From assembly GCF_010820565.1 (NCBI RefSeq), contig NZ_JAAIJQ010000001.1, positions 1 to 64,000 on the forward strand: 64,000 nt of DNA, written 5' to 3'. Below the pieces are notes generated by a model that worked only from the letters and a program-made list of their open reading frames with translations, was not told the DNA's origin and did not search any database. Position 1 is the stretch's first letter. Every line of letters begins with the position of its first letter. Below are positions 1-8,691 of this stretch, one piece after another. The position numbers and the translations under genes were made by a program. This stretch comes from Thiorhodococcus minor. GTDB lineage: Bacteria > Pseudomonadota > Gammaproteobacteria > Chromatiales > Chromatiaceae.

Positions 1-171
1 CTGGGTCGTCTGGCCTCGATCCGCGCGGGCCTGCGTGACGCGCTGGAGTCAGGCCCCTGGTGCGACGAGGCGGGCTTTGCGCGGCGCGTCGAGCAGGCCT
101 ATCGGGAGATGTGGCGGAAATGGTGTCTCGCAGCCCCGGATACGACGCATCGGTCCTCGTCCGATACCTAA
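1..171 (+). CDS. C-terminal end of an O-GlcNAc-transferase-like (GT41) glycosyltransferase, 5' truncated by window edge
   Basis: Frame 1 is open from the window edge to a TAA at 169-171, giving 56 residues. The visible tail contains LRDALESGPW, then FARRVEQAYREMWRKWC. This is the characteristic end of bacterial TPR/OGT-type (SPINDLY, GT41) transferases, in which an Arg-rich helix, a Leu-x-x-Ser motif and an AYR-M-W-WC signature close the catalytic domain. Members of the family move a sugar from a nucleotide donor to Ser/Thr of proteins in the cytoplasm. Position directly upstream of the flagellin gene, on the same strand, suggests a role in flagellin O-glycosylation; that is inference from neighbourhood. 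The TPR and most of the catalytic domain lie outside the window, so the assignment rests only on the tail. Confidence 0.72.
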   Translation: MGRLASIRAGLRDALESGPWCDEAGFARRVEQAYREMWRKWCLAAPDTTHRSSSDT

Positions 172-920
172 GTGCATGACCGTGACGAGACTACACTGCG
201 GGTAGCTTCGCTGCGCGTAGCGGGGCGGTGGTCCCGCGCTTGAGGGCGGTCCCCGATCAGCCCATGGCCGATCGGGGCGGTCAGCGTTTCCTGCTCCGGG
301 GTTGACGTTCCGCCCGGTGCGTTACCGTGGAACAGCACCGCAGCCGTTCGATTTCGTGGGAGCGGTGCCCCGCCGCGACGAGCTTGCAGGCTGCTGCGGC
401 GTCTGCCCCATGCTCCGGGGGTGCCGGAATCACGGCATGGGCGTTAGCGCGAAAGTCCTGGGGCCGTTGCGGACGACCTCGGAGCTCGGAGCAAGAGCCG
501 GATGGCTTACCGAGCTGCGCCGCAGGCGCCCTGGCCAGCCGCCGGTCCGCTCGCTTGGTTCTTGTGGGCGCGCCACCTGTCGCGCCGGGGCCGCGCTCTC
601 ACGCTCATGTATGGTTTCTGCCCTGTCTCCGGGGGAGCCAGCTAGAGATAGGGTATCGAGGCTTCCGCTCTATGTCGGGAGCCCGGTCTCGTGTCGGTCG
701 GATTCATCCCGAGGTGGGCTCATCTCTTCGGCGCGCCGCGGCGTATCTGTGACGCGGCTCACGCTCCCTTTGTCGCGAGTTTCAGATTCGCCACGCCTAG
801 CCGTTATCCAAGGCTGTCAGTGGGCGCGCATCGGTAAGGGAATGGACGGGGCAGCACCCCGCGTCTCATGCAAGATCCGCCGATGGACGCCCAAGACGTC
901 GCTTCGTCGATCGCTATCGC
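172..920. other. Long noncoding region upstream of fliC with an inverted-repeat (REP/MITE-like) segment
   Basis: About 750 bases without a convincing gene; two open frames here have no Shine-Dalgarno site and no recognisable protein character. At about 354-378 lies GGGAGCGGTGCCCCGCCGCG, which matches a segment at 20547-20566 that forms one arm of a clear inverted repeat. An imperfect second arm follows near 395-416, so this looks like a degenerate copy of the same dispersed element. Nothing else was recognised. Confidence 0.5.
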
Positions 921-948
921 TAAAGGTATCCCCGGCGCCTGCCGTTAA
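921..948 (+). promoter_or_regulatory. Candidate sigma28 (FliA) promoter of fliC
   Basis: TAAAGG at 921 and GCCGTTAA at 941-948 match the FliA consensus TAAA-N15-GCCGATAA, seven of eight in the -10 box, although the gap is 16 rather than 15. It lies 81 bases before the fliC start. A second promoter with ATCGCTAAAG in the same -35 context occurs at 6571 upstream of fliS, which supports the call. Confidence 0.62.
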
Positions 949-1029
949 CCTTAGCGAACAGCAGAACGTCACCACGGCAGGCCGCTGTCACGTACAGCTC
1001 GCCAGTAAGAGGCCCATAGGAGATCCGTC

Positions 1030-3186
1030 ATGGCAATGGTCATCAATTCCAACATCATGTCGCTGAGCGCTCAGCAGAATTTGAACAAGTCGCAGAACTT
1101 GCAGTCCCAGACCATGGAGCGCCTCAGCAGCGGTCTGCGTATCAACTCGGCCAAGGACGACGCGGCGGGCTCGGCGATCGTCAGTCGTTTGACCTCTCAA
1201 ATCAAGGGGCTCGACCAGGCCGTGCGCAACGCCAACGACGGTATCTCGTTGGTGCAGACCGCAGAAGGCGCCTTGAGCGAGTCTTCCAACATCCTGCAGC
1301 GCATGCGTGAGCTGGCGGTTCAGTCGGCGAACGGGACCTACACGAGCGGCAACCGCAGTACGCTCAATGCCGAGTCCCAGCAGCTGATCCAGGAGCTGGA
1401 TCGCATCTCTTCGAGCACCAACTTCAACGGCCTCAATCTGATGGACGGGTCGGTCGGCGAGATCAAGCTGCAGATCGGCTCGGACGCGAACCAGACGATC
1501 GGTGTCAGCATCGGCCAGATCGACGCCGAGTCGCTTGGCGTGGAAGATACCGCGGGCGTCGGCTCCTTCAGTCGGACCGGTTCGGCGAACGACGGCACCG
1601 TTGCCAACGCCATGGCGAGCGCCGCCACGGACGTCCATGCCCTAGGCTCGGGCGACCTTATCATCAACGGCATTGCGATCGACGGCGCGCAGGCCTCCTA
1701 CGACACCGCCTCGGCCTACGGCAAGAGCGCGAGCGCAATCTCCACCGCCGCCGCGATCAACGAAAAGAGCGACCAGACCGGCGTGACGGCCATCGTGGGC
1801 GCGACCGAGCTGGGCGGTCAAGCCATGACCGTCGGCGGCGGTGGCGCGGTCACGGGCAGCATCAACCTCAATGGTGTCGATATCACGCTTGCGACCGTCG
1901 AAGATGATACCTTCGCGACCCGCGCGGGCATCGTCGATGCGATCAACAAGGAAAGCGATCGGACGGGCGTCACCGCCATCGACACCGGCTCCGACAACGG
2001 CGGCATCACTCTGCAGGCCGCGGATGGCCGGAACATCACACTGCATCACGCGACAGCAGGAAACTTGACCGAGGCATTGACTGGTCTCGATATCGGTACC
2101 AACGATGATGCATCGATCACCACTGGGACGGTGACGCTGGTGTCGGACGGTGGTCAGGATATCAGCATCACCTCTGGAGCCACGGGCAATGCCTCCGACG
2201 CCGGCTTCATGGAGGGCACCTATAGCGGGACCAAGACCCAGGTCTCGTCGAACCTCGACGCCGACGCGGCCGGCATGACGACCGCGATGACGGCGGGCAA
2301 CGTCTATGTCAACGGCGTCTCGGTGGGGCCGTCCTACGCACAGGACGATACCGCCTCTTCCGGTGGTAAGGAGTTCAGCGCCATCTCCAAGGCCGCGGCC
2401 TTCAATCTGGTTTCCGACAAGACCGGCGTGACCGCGGTCGTGAACGAAAATCGCGCCGGCAACACCACGGCGCAGACCGCGACCACGGGCAGCGCGGTCT
2501 CCGGCTCCATCAACGGGGTTGCGATTGCGGGCTTCAGCACGGTGGGCGATACCAGCGCCGACCGCCAATCGCTGGTGAGCGCGATCAACGCCATCGCGGA
2601 TCAGACCGGCGTGCGGGCCGTCGACACCGGCGAGGACGGTACCTCGGTCGGCAACGGCGGCGGCGGCGTACAGCTGGTCGCCGAGGACGGCCGCAATATC
2701 ATCACGAACTTCCTCAACAGCGCGGAGGCTGGCTTCAACGCGGGGCCGCAGACCCATGTCGGCGAGTTCACGCTCACCTCGGACCGGGAGATCGAGATCA
2801 CCCGCGGCACCAATGAGAATCTCTCCAACTCGGGTCTGAAGGTTGGGGGCTTTGGCGGCGGCGAGGACGGCATGGCCATCAAGAACGTCGACATCTCCAC
2901 GGCGGAAGGCGCTCAGGAGGCCTTGACGGCGATCGACAATGCGCTTAGCCGGGTGAACGATGTCCGCGCCGATCTGGGTGCCGTGAACAACCGGCTGGAC
3001 TTCACTATCAACAACCTGTCGAGCATCTCGACCAATGCGGCGGCCTCGCGCTCTCGCATCCAGGACGCGGACTTTGCGTCGGAAACGGCGCAGCTCTCCC
3101 GGGCGCAAGTGCTGCAGCAGGCGGGCACGGCGATGCTGGCCCAGGCCAACGCTGCGCCGCAGCAGGTGCTCTCGCTCCTGCAATGA
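1030..3186 (+). CDS. fliC: Flagellin, filament subunit, with enlarged repeated variable region
   Basis: Major flagellar filament protein of 718 residues, secreted by the flagellar type III system and polymerised under the FliD cap. The N-terminal D0/D1 region (about 1-175) begins MAMVINSN and contains ERLSSGLRINSAKDDAAG and LQRMRELAVQSANGT. The C-terminal D1/D0 region (about 640-718) contains ASRSRIQDADFASE and ends QQVLSLLQ; both are diagnostic of flagellin. The middle (about 190-630) holds modules with recurring SDQTGVTA and TGSDNGGITLQAADGRN-like strings, resembling Flagellin_IN repeats, so the protein is longer than the usual 280-500 residues. Start chosen at ATG 1030 because AGGAG sits at 1018-1022. 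Upstream is a FliA-type promoter; downstream a strong hairpin separates it from flaG. Surface residues may be glycosylated by the upstream OGT-like enzyme (inference). Confidence 0.97.
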   Translation: MAMVINSNIMSLSAQQNLNKSQNLQSQTMERLSSGLRINSAKDDAAGSAIVSRLTSQIKGLDQAVRNANDGISLVQTAEGALSESSNILQRMRELAVQSANGTYTSGNRSTLNAESQQLIQELDRISSSTNFNGLNLMDGSVGEIKLQIGSDANQTIGVSIGQIDAESLGVEDTAGVGSFSRTGSANDGTVANAMASAATDVHALGSGDLIINGIAIDGAQASYDTASAYGKSASAISTAAAINEKSDQTGVTAIVGATELGGQAMTVGGGGAVTGSINLNGVDITLATVEDDTFATRAGIVDAINKESDRTGVTAIDTGSDNGGITLQAADGRNITLHHATAGNLTEALTGLDIGTNDDASITTGTVTLVSDGGQDISITSGATGNASDAGFMEGTYSGTKTQVSSNLDADAAGMTTAMTAGNVYVNGVSVGPSYAQDDTASSGGKEFSAISKAAAFNLVSDKTGVTAVVNENRAGNTTAQTATTGSAVSGSINGVAIAGFSTVGDTSADRQSLVSAINAIADQTGVRAVDTGEDGTSVGNGGGGVQLVAEDGRNIITNFLNSAEAGFNAGPQTHVGEFTLTSDREIEITRGTNENLSNSGLKVGGFGGGEDGMAIKNVDISTAEGAQEALTAIDNALSRVNDVRADLGAVNNRLDFTINNLSSISTNAAASRSRIQDADFASETAQLSRAQVLQQAGTAMLAQANAAPQQVLSLLQ

Positions 3187-3212
3187 TGGTAGCTCTTCGT
3201 AGCTGACGGACA

Positions 3213-3236
3213 GCGGCCTTCCATTCGGAAGGCCGC
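3213..3236 (+). terminator. Strong hairpin after fliC without a T-run
   Basis: GCGGCCTTCC (3213-3222), loop ATTC, GGAAGGCCGC (3227-3236) form a perfect 10-bp stem, 27 bases after the fliC stop and 24 before the flaG start. No T-tract follows, so it may protect the abundant fliC message from 3' exonucleases or attenuate read-through into flaG rather than act as a full intrinsic terminator. Confidence 0.6.
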
Positions 3237-3260
3237 ACCGCTGACACGAAGGAGGCATTC

Positions 3261-3698
3261 ATGGTCAGTGAAGCAAACAATATGGCGGTTGGCGCAGTCC
3301 AGGTCTCTCAAGGTCAATCGACGGGGATTTTTCCGCGGCACAATGTGGCCCTTGCAGCCGATGAGCCCCGCGCCAAGCAGGGGACCGAAGCCGCAAGGCT
3401 CGAGGGGGAGCGGGCGGATGAAGTTGGCCGCCTCGGTAATCGCGCCGCCAGCGAGGCCGAGTCCGAGGAGGCTGGGCTCGAGCAAGTGACTCAGGCTGTC
3501 GACCGCATCAATGAGATGATGCAGAAGGGCAGGAATACGCTGAAGTTCGAGCTCGACGATGACGCAGGACGCATGGTGGTAAGGGTTTTGGATGCGGAGA
3601 CCGAAGAGCTGATTCGTCAGATTCCGAGTGAGGAAACCCTCAAGTTCGCGGAGTATGTCGAGGGGCTCGTGGGTCTCATCTTCAACGATCAGGCGTGA
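3261..3698 (+). CDS. flaG: FlaG family flagellar protein
   Basis: A 145-residue cytoplasmic protein with a poorly conserved acidic N-terminus and the conserved FlaG C-terminal domain (about 88-140): LKFELDDDAGRMVVRVLDAE, then EELIRQIPSEETLKFAEYVE. FlaG proteins lie between flagellin and the cap gene in many polar-flagellated bacteria and influence filament length; the biochemical role is not settled. ATG 3261 is preceded by AAGGAGG at 3249-3255. It ends 32 bases before fliD, so flaG and fliD are probably co-transcribed. Confidence 0.93.
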   Translation: MVSEANNMAVGAVQVSQGQSTGIFPRHNVALAADEPRAKQGTEAARLEGERADEVGRLGNRAASEAESEEAGLEQVTQAVDRINEMMQKGRNTLKFELDDDAGRMVVRVLDAETEELIRQIPSEETLKFAEYVEGLVGLIFNDQA

Positions 3699-3730
3699 TT
3701 ACCTGAATCCGGCGGGGAGGTGCTTCGGAC

Positions 3731-6157
3731 GTGGCCAACAACATCATCAGCTCGCTCGGCGCCGGCTCGGGGATCGACATCACCAGTCTCGTTTCCCAGC
3801 TCGTGGAGGTCGAGCGTGCCCCCCAGGAGCTGACGCTCGACACGCGCCAGGAGAAGTTGGAGGCACAGATCTCCGGCTACGGGCAGTTGTCGAGTGCGCT
3901 CGACGAGCTCAAGGGCTCGATCAGTGCTCTTGCGAACAACGACCTCTTCAACGCGCGCTCCGTGACGGTGCCGAGCTCAGAGGCCATCACGGCCGACTCG
4001 GTTGCCCCTGGCGCCCAGACCGGCTCCTACAAGATCGAGGTTCTGGAGGTCGCGAGCGCCCAGTCGCTGGCAATGACGGCGGCTGCTCAGAGCGAGCCCG
4101 ACAGCGAGCTGGGCAAGTCCGGGCAGATGACCATCCGTTTCGGGGCCTGGACCTACGATGACGACGGCGATCCGGATACTACAGATGCGCCTCTGAGCTT
4201 CTCGGTCAATGGCGACCGCGCCGCCTTGACCCTGGATATCGAGTCCTCGGATTCGCTCGAAAGCATCGCGGAGAAGATCAACGGTCAGGGTGCGGGGGTG
4301 CAGGCTTCCGTCCTGCAAGTGGACGGCCAGTACCAGCTGATGTTGACGTCGCCCTCGGGCGAGTCCAATGCGCTCGAGATCACCATCGGTGATGGCGCGG
4401 TCGGACTCGAGGATTTCGCATTCAACGCGGGCAATTACGCCAACGTGACGGAGACGCAGCAGGCGAGGGATGCCGAGCTGAAAGTCAATGGCCTCAAGGT
4501 GACGCGCGACAGCAACACGCTGGACGATGTCGTCTCCGGCTTCCAGTTCACGCTCAACAAGGCTGCTCCCGGCGAGAGCTTCAGCTTCTCCATCACGGCT
4601 GACAAGAGTGCCGCGGAAGCGGCGATTAGAGGGTTTGTCGAGACCTACAACGGTTTTCAGGAAGCCGCGTCGAAGCTGGTCGGCTACTCTCGTGACGAGG
4701 ACAACAATTTGGTGCGCGGCGAGCTGGCCGGAGACAGCACGGCGCGCACGATGATCAACCGGCTGCGTGAGGCGATCGGAAGCGCGGTCCCTGGTGTGGA
4801 AAGCGGCTTCACCGCACTGACCAATGTTGGTATTCGCACGGAGCGGGACGGAGCTCTCAGCATCAGCGAGGATGAGCTCACGGATGCGCTCAGCAACAAT
4901 TTCGCGCTGTTCGAAAGCCTCTTCGCTACGCAGAGCAGCACGACGAACAGTGCTGCGAAGGTGAATCAAGGCAGCTTTGCGTCCAGGGCGGTGTCGGGCA
5001 CCTACGAGGCTTCGGTGACACGCAATCCGACCCATGGTGAGGTGGCCGCGAGCGCCTTGTCTCATGATTTCGCGGCTCCGCTCGATACCTCGGGCGGGGG
5101 CTACAGCTTCAAGATTCAGGTCGATGGAGTCACTTCGAATCTGATCGAGCTGACGGATAGCTATGCGTCGGCCGAGGAGCTGCGCGCCGATCTTCAAGCG
5201 CGCATCAATGGGGACGATAATCTCAAGGCGGCAGGCGTTGGTGTGGAAGTCGGCTACGACGTGGCGACTCAACGCTTGAGCTTCCAGTCACGCGAGTACG
5301 GCTCCATTTCCCAAGTCGCTTTCACTGAGACTGGGGCAAACATGGGTATGCTGGGTCTCGAGCCAACTCAGGCGCTTATCGTTGGCACTGCCGTGACTCA
5401 GGCTGCGTTCGAGAGCAGTACCGATACCTTCACGACTCCGCTGGACGCCGCGGCTGGCGACTATGGCTTCAAGATCAGCGTCGACGGCGTGGAGTCAGGC
5501 TCGATCAACTTGAGCGGAACCTATAGCACGGCGGAGGAGCTCCGCGCGGATATTGAGGCGATGGTCAATGCCGACTCCGAGCTCGTCGCCGCTGGTGTCG
5601 GCGTGACGGTTGGGTACGATGCCGATAGCGATCAATTCAGCATCACTTCTTTGTCTGGCGGGGCGAGCTCCGAGGTCTCTTTCACGGAGACCGGCGACGA
5701 CATGGCCGAGCTGGGTATCAGTGAGGCCATGACGGGGACCCGGGGTGTGGATGTCGCGGGTAGCATCGATGGAATCGAGGCCTTCGGCGTCGGGAATGTA
5801 CTGCTCCCCGATCTCGATTCGAGCGCCTATGGTTTGAATATCAGCGTCAAGGAGGGCGCGGCGGCTCATGGGGATTTCCAGTTCAGCTTCTCTCGCGGGT
5901 TCGCGGGCGAGCTGTCCAAGCTGATCGATGATTTCCTCAGCTCATCCGGCGCCATTGCGATGCGCGAGGACAGTATCCAGACCCAGCTCGACAAACTTGA
6001 CGAAGACCGCGATAAGCTCGATACCCGCATGGAGATGTTGAACAGCCGGCTGCTGGTGCAGTTCACGGCGATGGAGAACATCGTCAATAGCCTTCAATCG
6101 ACAGGCGATCAGCTCGAAGGTCTCAGCGAGCGCCTGCCCTTCACGGCGAGCAGCTAG
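3731..6157 (+). CDS. fliD: Flagellar filament cap protein FliD (hook-associated protein 2), unusually long
   Basis: An 808-residue cap protein that sits on the filament tip and helps flagellin fold into place. The N-terminus has the FliD_N signature GSGIDITSLVSQLVEVERAP; the C-terminus (about 725-808) is a FliD_C coiled coil with LDKLDEDRDKLDTRMEML and ends in the LLVQFTAMENIVNSLQS-like segment. Usual FliD proteins are 450-680 residues. The extra length is due to two tandem modules of about 120 residues (about 425-545 and 555-675) that share APLD or TPLD, YxFKI-VDGV, AEELRAD, AAGVGV-VGYD and VxFTETG. The start is GTG at 3731, supported by GGGAGGTG at 3714-3721; an ATG alternative with a ribosome site was not seen. 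Confidence 0.95.
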   Translation: MANNIISSLGAGSGIDITSLVSQLVEVERAPQELTLDTRQEKLEAQISGYGQLSSALDELKGSISALANNDLFNARSVTVPSSEAITADSVAPGAQTGSYKIEVLEVASAQSLAMTAAAQSEPDSELGKSGQMTIRFGAWTYDDDGDPDTTDAPLSFSVNGDRAALTLDIESSDSLESIAEKINGQGAGVQASVLQVDGQYQLMLTSPSGESNALEITIGDGAVGLEDFAFNAGNYANVTETQQARDAELKVNGLKVTRDSNTLDDVVSGFQFTLNKAAPGESFSFSITADKSAAEAAIRGFVETYNGFQEAASKLVGYSRDEDNNLVRGELAGDSTARTMINRLREAIGSAVPGVESGFTALTNVGIRTERDGALSISEDELTDALSNNFALFESLFATQSSTTNSAAKVNQGSFASRAVSGTYEASVTRNPTHGEVAASALSHDFAAPLDTSGGGYSFKIQVDGVTSNLIELTDSYASAEELRADLQARINGDDNLKAAGVGVEVGYDVATQRLSFQSREYGSISQVAFTETGANMGMLGLEPTQALIVGTAVTQAAFESSTDTFTTPLDAAAGDYGFKISVDGVESGSINLSGTYSTAEELRADIEAMVNADSELVAAGVGVTVGYDADSDQFSITSLSGGASSEVSFTETGDDMAELGISEAMTGTRGVDVAGSIDGIEAFGVGNVLLPDLDSSAYGLNISVKEGAAAHGDFQFSFSRGFAGELSKLIDDFLSSSGAIAMREDSIQTQLDKLDEDRDKLDTRMEMLNSRLLVQFTAMENIVNSLQSTGDQLEGLSERLPFTASS

Positions 6158-6570
6158 CGCGCTCTACGCTTAGGGGTCGTGCGCGCTCATGGGCGGTTTG
6201 GGGGCGAGTGAGCATCACAGCTCTACGCGAGCGTGGCGCCGGATCAGCGGCTCGCTCGGGTGGCAGCTTGACAGACACATTCTAGGGCCGTTGCCGCCCT
6301 GTCTCATCATCCCGGGGATGCGCTCCCCGCCTAGCTGAGGTCTCTGATTTGGCTTGCCCGGTGGCCGGAGGCTCGGGCGCTGGACGCCCGTTGTGCCCGC
6401 CACGGCCGCTTTGCTTCGTTCAGCCGAATGGCGCGGAACAGGTTGTCTCATCGACTCCCGCTCGACCAGCGTCAGCCATTGGTGGGGACGCTGAGTCTGG
6501 ATCTGTGCGCGGCGTCACGCTGTCCTCTTCGGTTGCGCCGGCTCTGTGAAGCCGGCGATCGCCGAATCGC
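6158..6570. other. Intergenic region between fliD and the fliS transcription unit
   Basis: About 410 bases with no credible gene. The short open frames here read as out-of-frame, arginine/proline-rich translations. No hairpin with a T-run was found after fliD. Confidence 0.5.
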
Positions 6571-6597
6571 TAAAGAAAGGTCTCATCGTGCCGTTAT
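6571..6597 (+). promoter_or_regulatory. Candidate sigma28 (FliA) promoter for the fliS unit
   Basis: TAAA at 6571-6574 and GCCGTTAT at 6590-6597 with exactly 15 bases between them, the canonical FliA spacing. It lies 114 bases upstream of the small gene at 6712, which is followed by fliS. The -35 neighbourhood ATCGCTAAAG is identical to that of the fliC promoter. Confidence 0.7.
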
Positions 6598-6711
6598 CCT
6601 GACTGTGCGAGGAGTGGGGAGCGTCGGAGGGTTGACGTGATGCGGGGCTCTCGAGCCGTCTTGGCAAACGTGGTTTCGTATCTATGAACAGGCGAGTGCC
6701 GTTCGAGCGCA

Positions 6712-6996
6712 ATGGCTACCGCCAGTGTTAGCGACCGTCGTATGAGTGACAACACCACCTCTCGCATGGAATCGATAGAGCAGCTGAGTGCTCATGCTCA
6801 GAGACTTAGGCGCAGAATCGAGGTGACCGGTGCCAGCCCTTCCGATCGTTTCTCGATTCGTGTGATGGACGAAGTCGATCGAGCGACAATTCGACGGATT
6901 ACAGCGGAGCTAGCGGAGCGGCTCTTGATGTCAGCTCGCAGCTTATCGGCTTGGGTCGCGACTGATGAATTCAATCAACGCCACTCTTGGGAGTGA
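6712..6996 (+). CDS. Small uncharacterised protein encoded between fliD and fliS
   Basis: A 94-residue hydrophilic protein with no signal peptide or membrane segment. I do not recognise the family. The central stretch RFSIRVMDEVDRATIRRITA (about 44-63) is reminiscent in pattern of the conserved FlaG core (an F-x-V-D segment followed by V-I-R-Q-I), so a divergent FlaG-like or FliT-like accessory role is conceivable but unproven. It ends six bases before the fliS start and follows a FliA-type promoter, so it is almost certainly co-transcribed with fliS. Alternative start: ATG at 6742, giving 84 residues; neither start has a strong ribosome site. Confidence 0.6.
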   Translation: MATASVSDRRMSDNTTSRMESIEQLSAHAQRLRRRIEVTGASPSDRFSIRVMDEVDRATIRRITAELAERLLMSARSLSAWVATDEFNQRHSWE

Positions 6997-7002
6997 GACG
7001 AG

Positions 7003-7404
7003 ATGTATGGGATGCGCAAAGAGATCAACCAATATCGCCAAGCAGGCCACCTTGCCGAGGCCGCAGTGGCTGATCCACATCGACTGATCCAGATGCTTCT
7101 TGACGGCGCTCTCGAGCGGATTGCGGTTGCACGCGGAGCCATGGTGAACGGCAATCCAAAGATCAAGGGTGAGCAGCTTGGGAAAGCCATCTCTATCATC
7201 GATGCCTTACGGGAAATGCTCGATCACGAGAAAGGCGGAGAGCTTGCCGAAAATTTGGCGGCGCTCTATGAGTACTCGTCTCGGCGTCTGCTTCAAGGTA
7301 GCGCCCGAAACGAGGCTGAAGCGCTTACCGAAGTCTCGAATCTTCTGCGCGAGATCAAGTCGGGGTGGGATGCAGTACCTGACCAGTTAAGGCAGGCATC
7401 CTGA
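7003..7404 (+). CDS. fliS: Flagellin export chaperone FliS
   Basis: A 133-residue helical chaperone that binds the C-terminal D0 helix of flagellin in the cytoplasm and prevents premature polymerisation before export. Family features: an N-terminal YRQ segment (NQYRQAGHLAEAAVADPHRL), LIQMLLDGALERI, and the later LREMLDHEKGGELAENLAAL and LYEYSSRRL helices. Length is typical (120-140). The start at ATG 7003 has GGGAG 9-10 bases upstream. A strong intrinsic terminator lies 250 bases downstream. Confidence 0.96.
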   Translation: MYGMRKEINQYRQAGHLAEAAVADPHRLIQMLLDGALERIAVARGAMVNGNPKIKGEQLGKAISIIDALREMLDHEKGGELAENLAALYEYSSRRLLQGSARNEAEALTEVSNLLREIKSGWDAVPDQLRQAS

Positions 7405-7653
7405 GGATCGGGGAGGGCAGCTGGCTAGCCAGTAGGGTTGACCAGCGAAAGTGAAGTCCACCGAATCCCGCGCCAAAGCTGATTGATTGTGCTGAGATTG
7501 TCCGGTCTATGTGCAATGACTGACCGAAAGAATGATCGAGACCGGATTGGGTGATGATGTTGTCGATTGCCGGCCACTGACCTGGCAAAGCGCGGCGAAA
7601 GTTTGACGTTGTGCGGCTGTATTGCCTACAAGCTCATGATGCCGATTTGGTGA

Positions 7654-7681
7654 GAGCGACGGATTTCCGTCGCTCTTTTTT
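7654..7681 (+). terminator. Intrinsic terminator of the fliS unit
   Basis: GAGCGACGG (7654-7662), loop ATTT, CCGTCGCTC (7667-7675), followed by TTTTTT at 7676-7681. Textbook stem and T-run. The 250 bases between fliS and this hairpin (7405-7653) hold no gene that I can support. Confidence 0.9.
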
Positions 7682-7773
7682 ATTTCGTTGTAAGTTTTTG
7701 TTTAGACTGAGGAATATTATTGGCCCATTAATTGCTTTTTGAAATCTAGGTTCATCTATCCAGGCATGCCGTT
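7682..7773 (+). promoter_or_regulatory. AT-rich leader of the diguanylate cyclase gene
   Basis: Distinctly AT-rich against a GC-rich background, with a TATTAT at 7716-7721 and several A/T tracts between the fliS terminator and the GTG start at 7774. It is the obvious promoter region, but I cannot assign -35/-10 boxes with confidence. Confidence 0.4.
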
Positions 7774-8691
7774 GTGAGTCCGACGACCCAAATCGAAAGT
7801 CCGCAGCTCAAGCTGGTTTCCTCGACCGCGCACGACGCTCGGCGCGCGGATCAGGGTATCGATCCCGTCCACTTCCTCCAGTCCATGACGGCCTCTCTGG
7901 AGCTGGATGAGGTGATGGGGACGCTGGGGCGGTTCCTTTACGACCTGGTCGAGCAAACGGGCTGGGAGTATCGCCGCTCTGAGGGTGACGAGGTCATGAC
8001 GGGTGGCAAGCCGGATCGTCATCGTCTGGAGTATCTGCTGACGCTCAACGGTGCCGAGATGGGTACGCTCAAGCTGATGAGGGGGCGGCGGTTTTCGGAG
8101 TCCGAGCAGGTTGCGATCGAGAGTCTGCTCGGGCTGGCGGCGCCCGCGATCCAGAACGCTGTGCGCTTCTCGGCCGTGACGCGGCAGTTGGAGCGGGATC
8201 CCTTGACCGGGCTCGGCAATCGGCGCGCCTTGAAGCTTCAGGGGGCGCAGTGGCTTGCGGACAGCATTCGGCACCAGCAGCCCATCTCGATGCTGGTCAT
8301 GGACCTTGATCGCTTCAAGGACGTCAATGATACGCACGGTCACCCTGTGGGCGATCGCCTGCTCTGCCGGGTCGCCGAGATTCTGACGGCCTGCACGCGG
8401 ACGTCGGATCTTTGTGTGCGTCTGGGCGGGGACGAGTTCGTCGTGCTCTTGCCCTGGTCTGGTCTGGCTGACGCCCTGGACTGTGCCGAGCGGATCAGAC
8501 GTCACTTGGCGAGTGCGCCGATCGAGACGCCAACGGGCGAGCAGGTCGCGGCGCAGGTCAGCATTGGGGTGGCAGGCTATCGCAAGGGCATGGACTTGGA
8601 TCAGCTCTACCACCAGGCCGACCAGGCGCTCTATGCCGCGAAGCGCTCTGGCGCCAATCGCGTCCTCGCGCTGCCCAGCACCTCTGAGTAG
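7774..8691 (+). CDS. GAF-like sensor diguanylate cyclase (GGDEF)
   Basis: A 305-residue cytoplasmic enzyme predicted to make cyclic di-GMP from two GTP. Residues about 25-135 form a GAF-like domain (FLQSMTASLELDEVM, then SEQVAIESLLGLAAPAIQNA). Residues about 140-300 are a GGDEF domain with DPLTGLGNRRAL, LDRFKDVNDTHGH and the intact active-site motif GGDEF at about 218-222. RTSD lies five residues before GGDEF, matching the RxxD inhibitory site, so product inhibition is expected. No EAL domain. The start is GTG 7774 with a weak ribosome site; the ATG at 7765 in another frame stops at once. Near flagellar and chemotaxis genes, it may tune motility (inference). Confidence 0.9.
   Translation: MSPTTQIESPQLKLVSSTAHDARRADQGIDPVHFLQSMTASLELDEVMGTLGRFLYDLVEQTGWEYRRSEGDEVMTGGKPDRHRLEYLLTLNGAEMGTLKLMRGRRFSESEQVAIESLLGLAAPAIQNAVRFSAVTRQLERDPLTGLGNRRALKLQGAQWLADSIRHQQPISMLVMDLDRFKDVNDTHGHPVGDRLLCRVAEILTACTRTSDLCVRLGGDEFVVLLPWSGLADALDCAERIRRHLASAPIETPTGEQVAAQVSIGVAGYRKGMDLDQLYHQADQALYAAKRSGANRVLALPSTSE

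Noticed and set aside
302..1066. Open frames of 254 and 141 residues upstream of fliC
   Set aside because: No ribosome site, arginine/proline/serine-rich composition of random GC-rich DNA, one overlaps the fliC start, and they cross the sigma28 promoter and a repeat-like segment.
1642..3258. 538-residue minus-strand open frame opposite fliC
   Set aside because: Shadow of fliC caused by high GC at third positions; no start signal, no recognisable domain.
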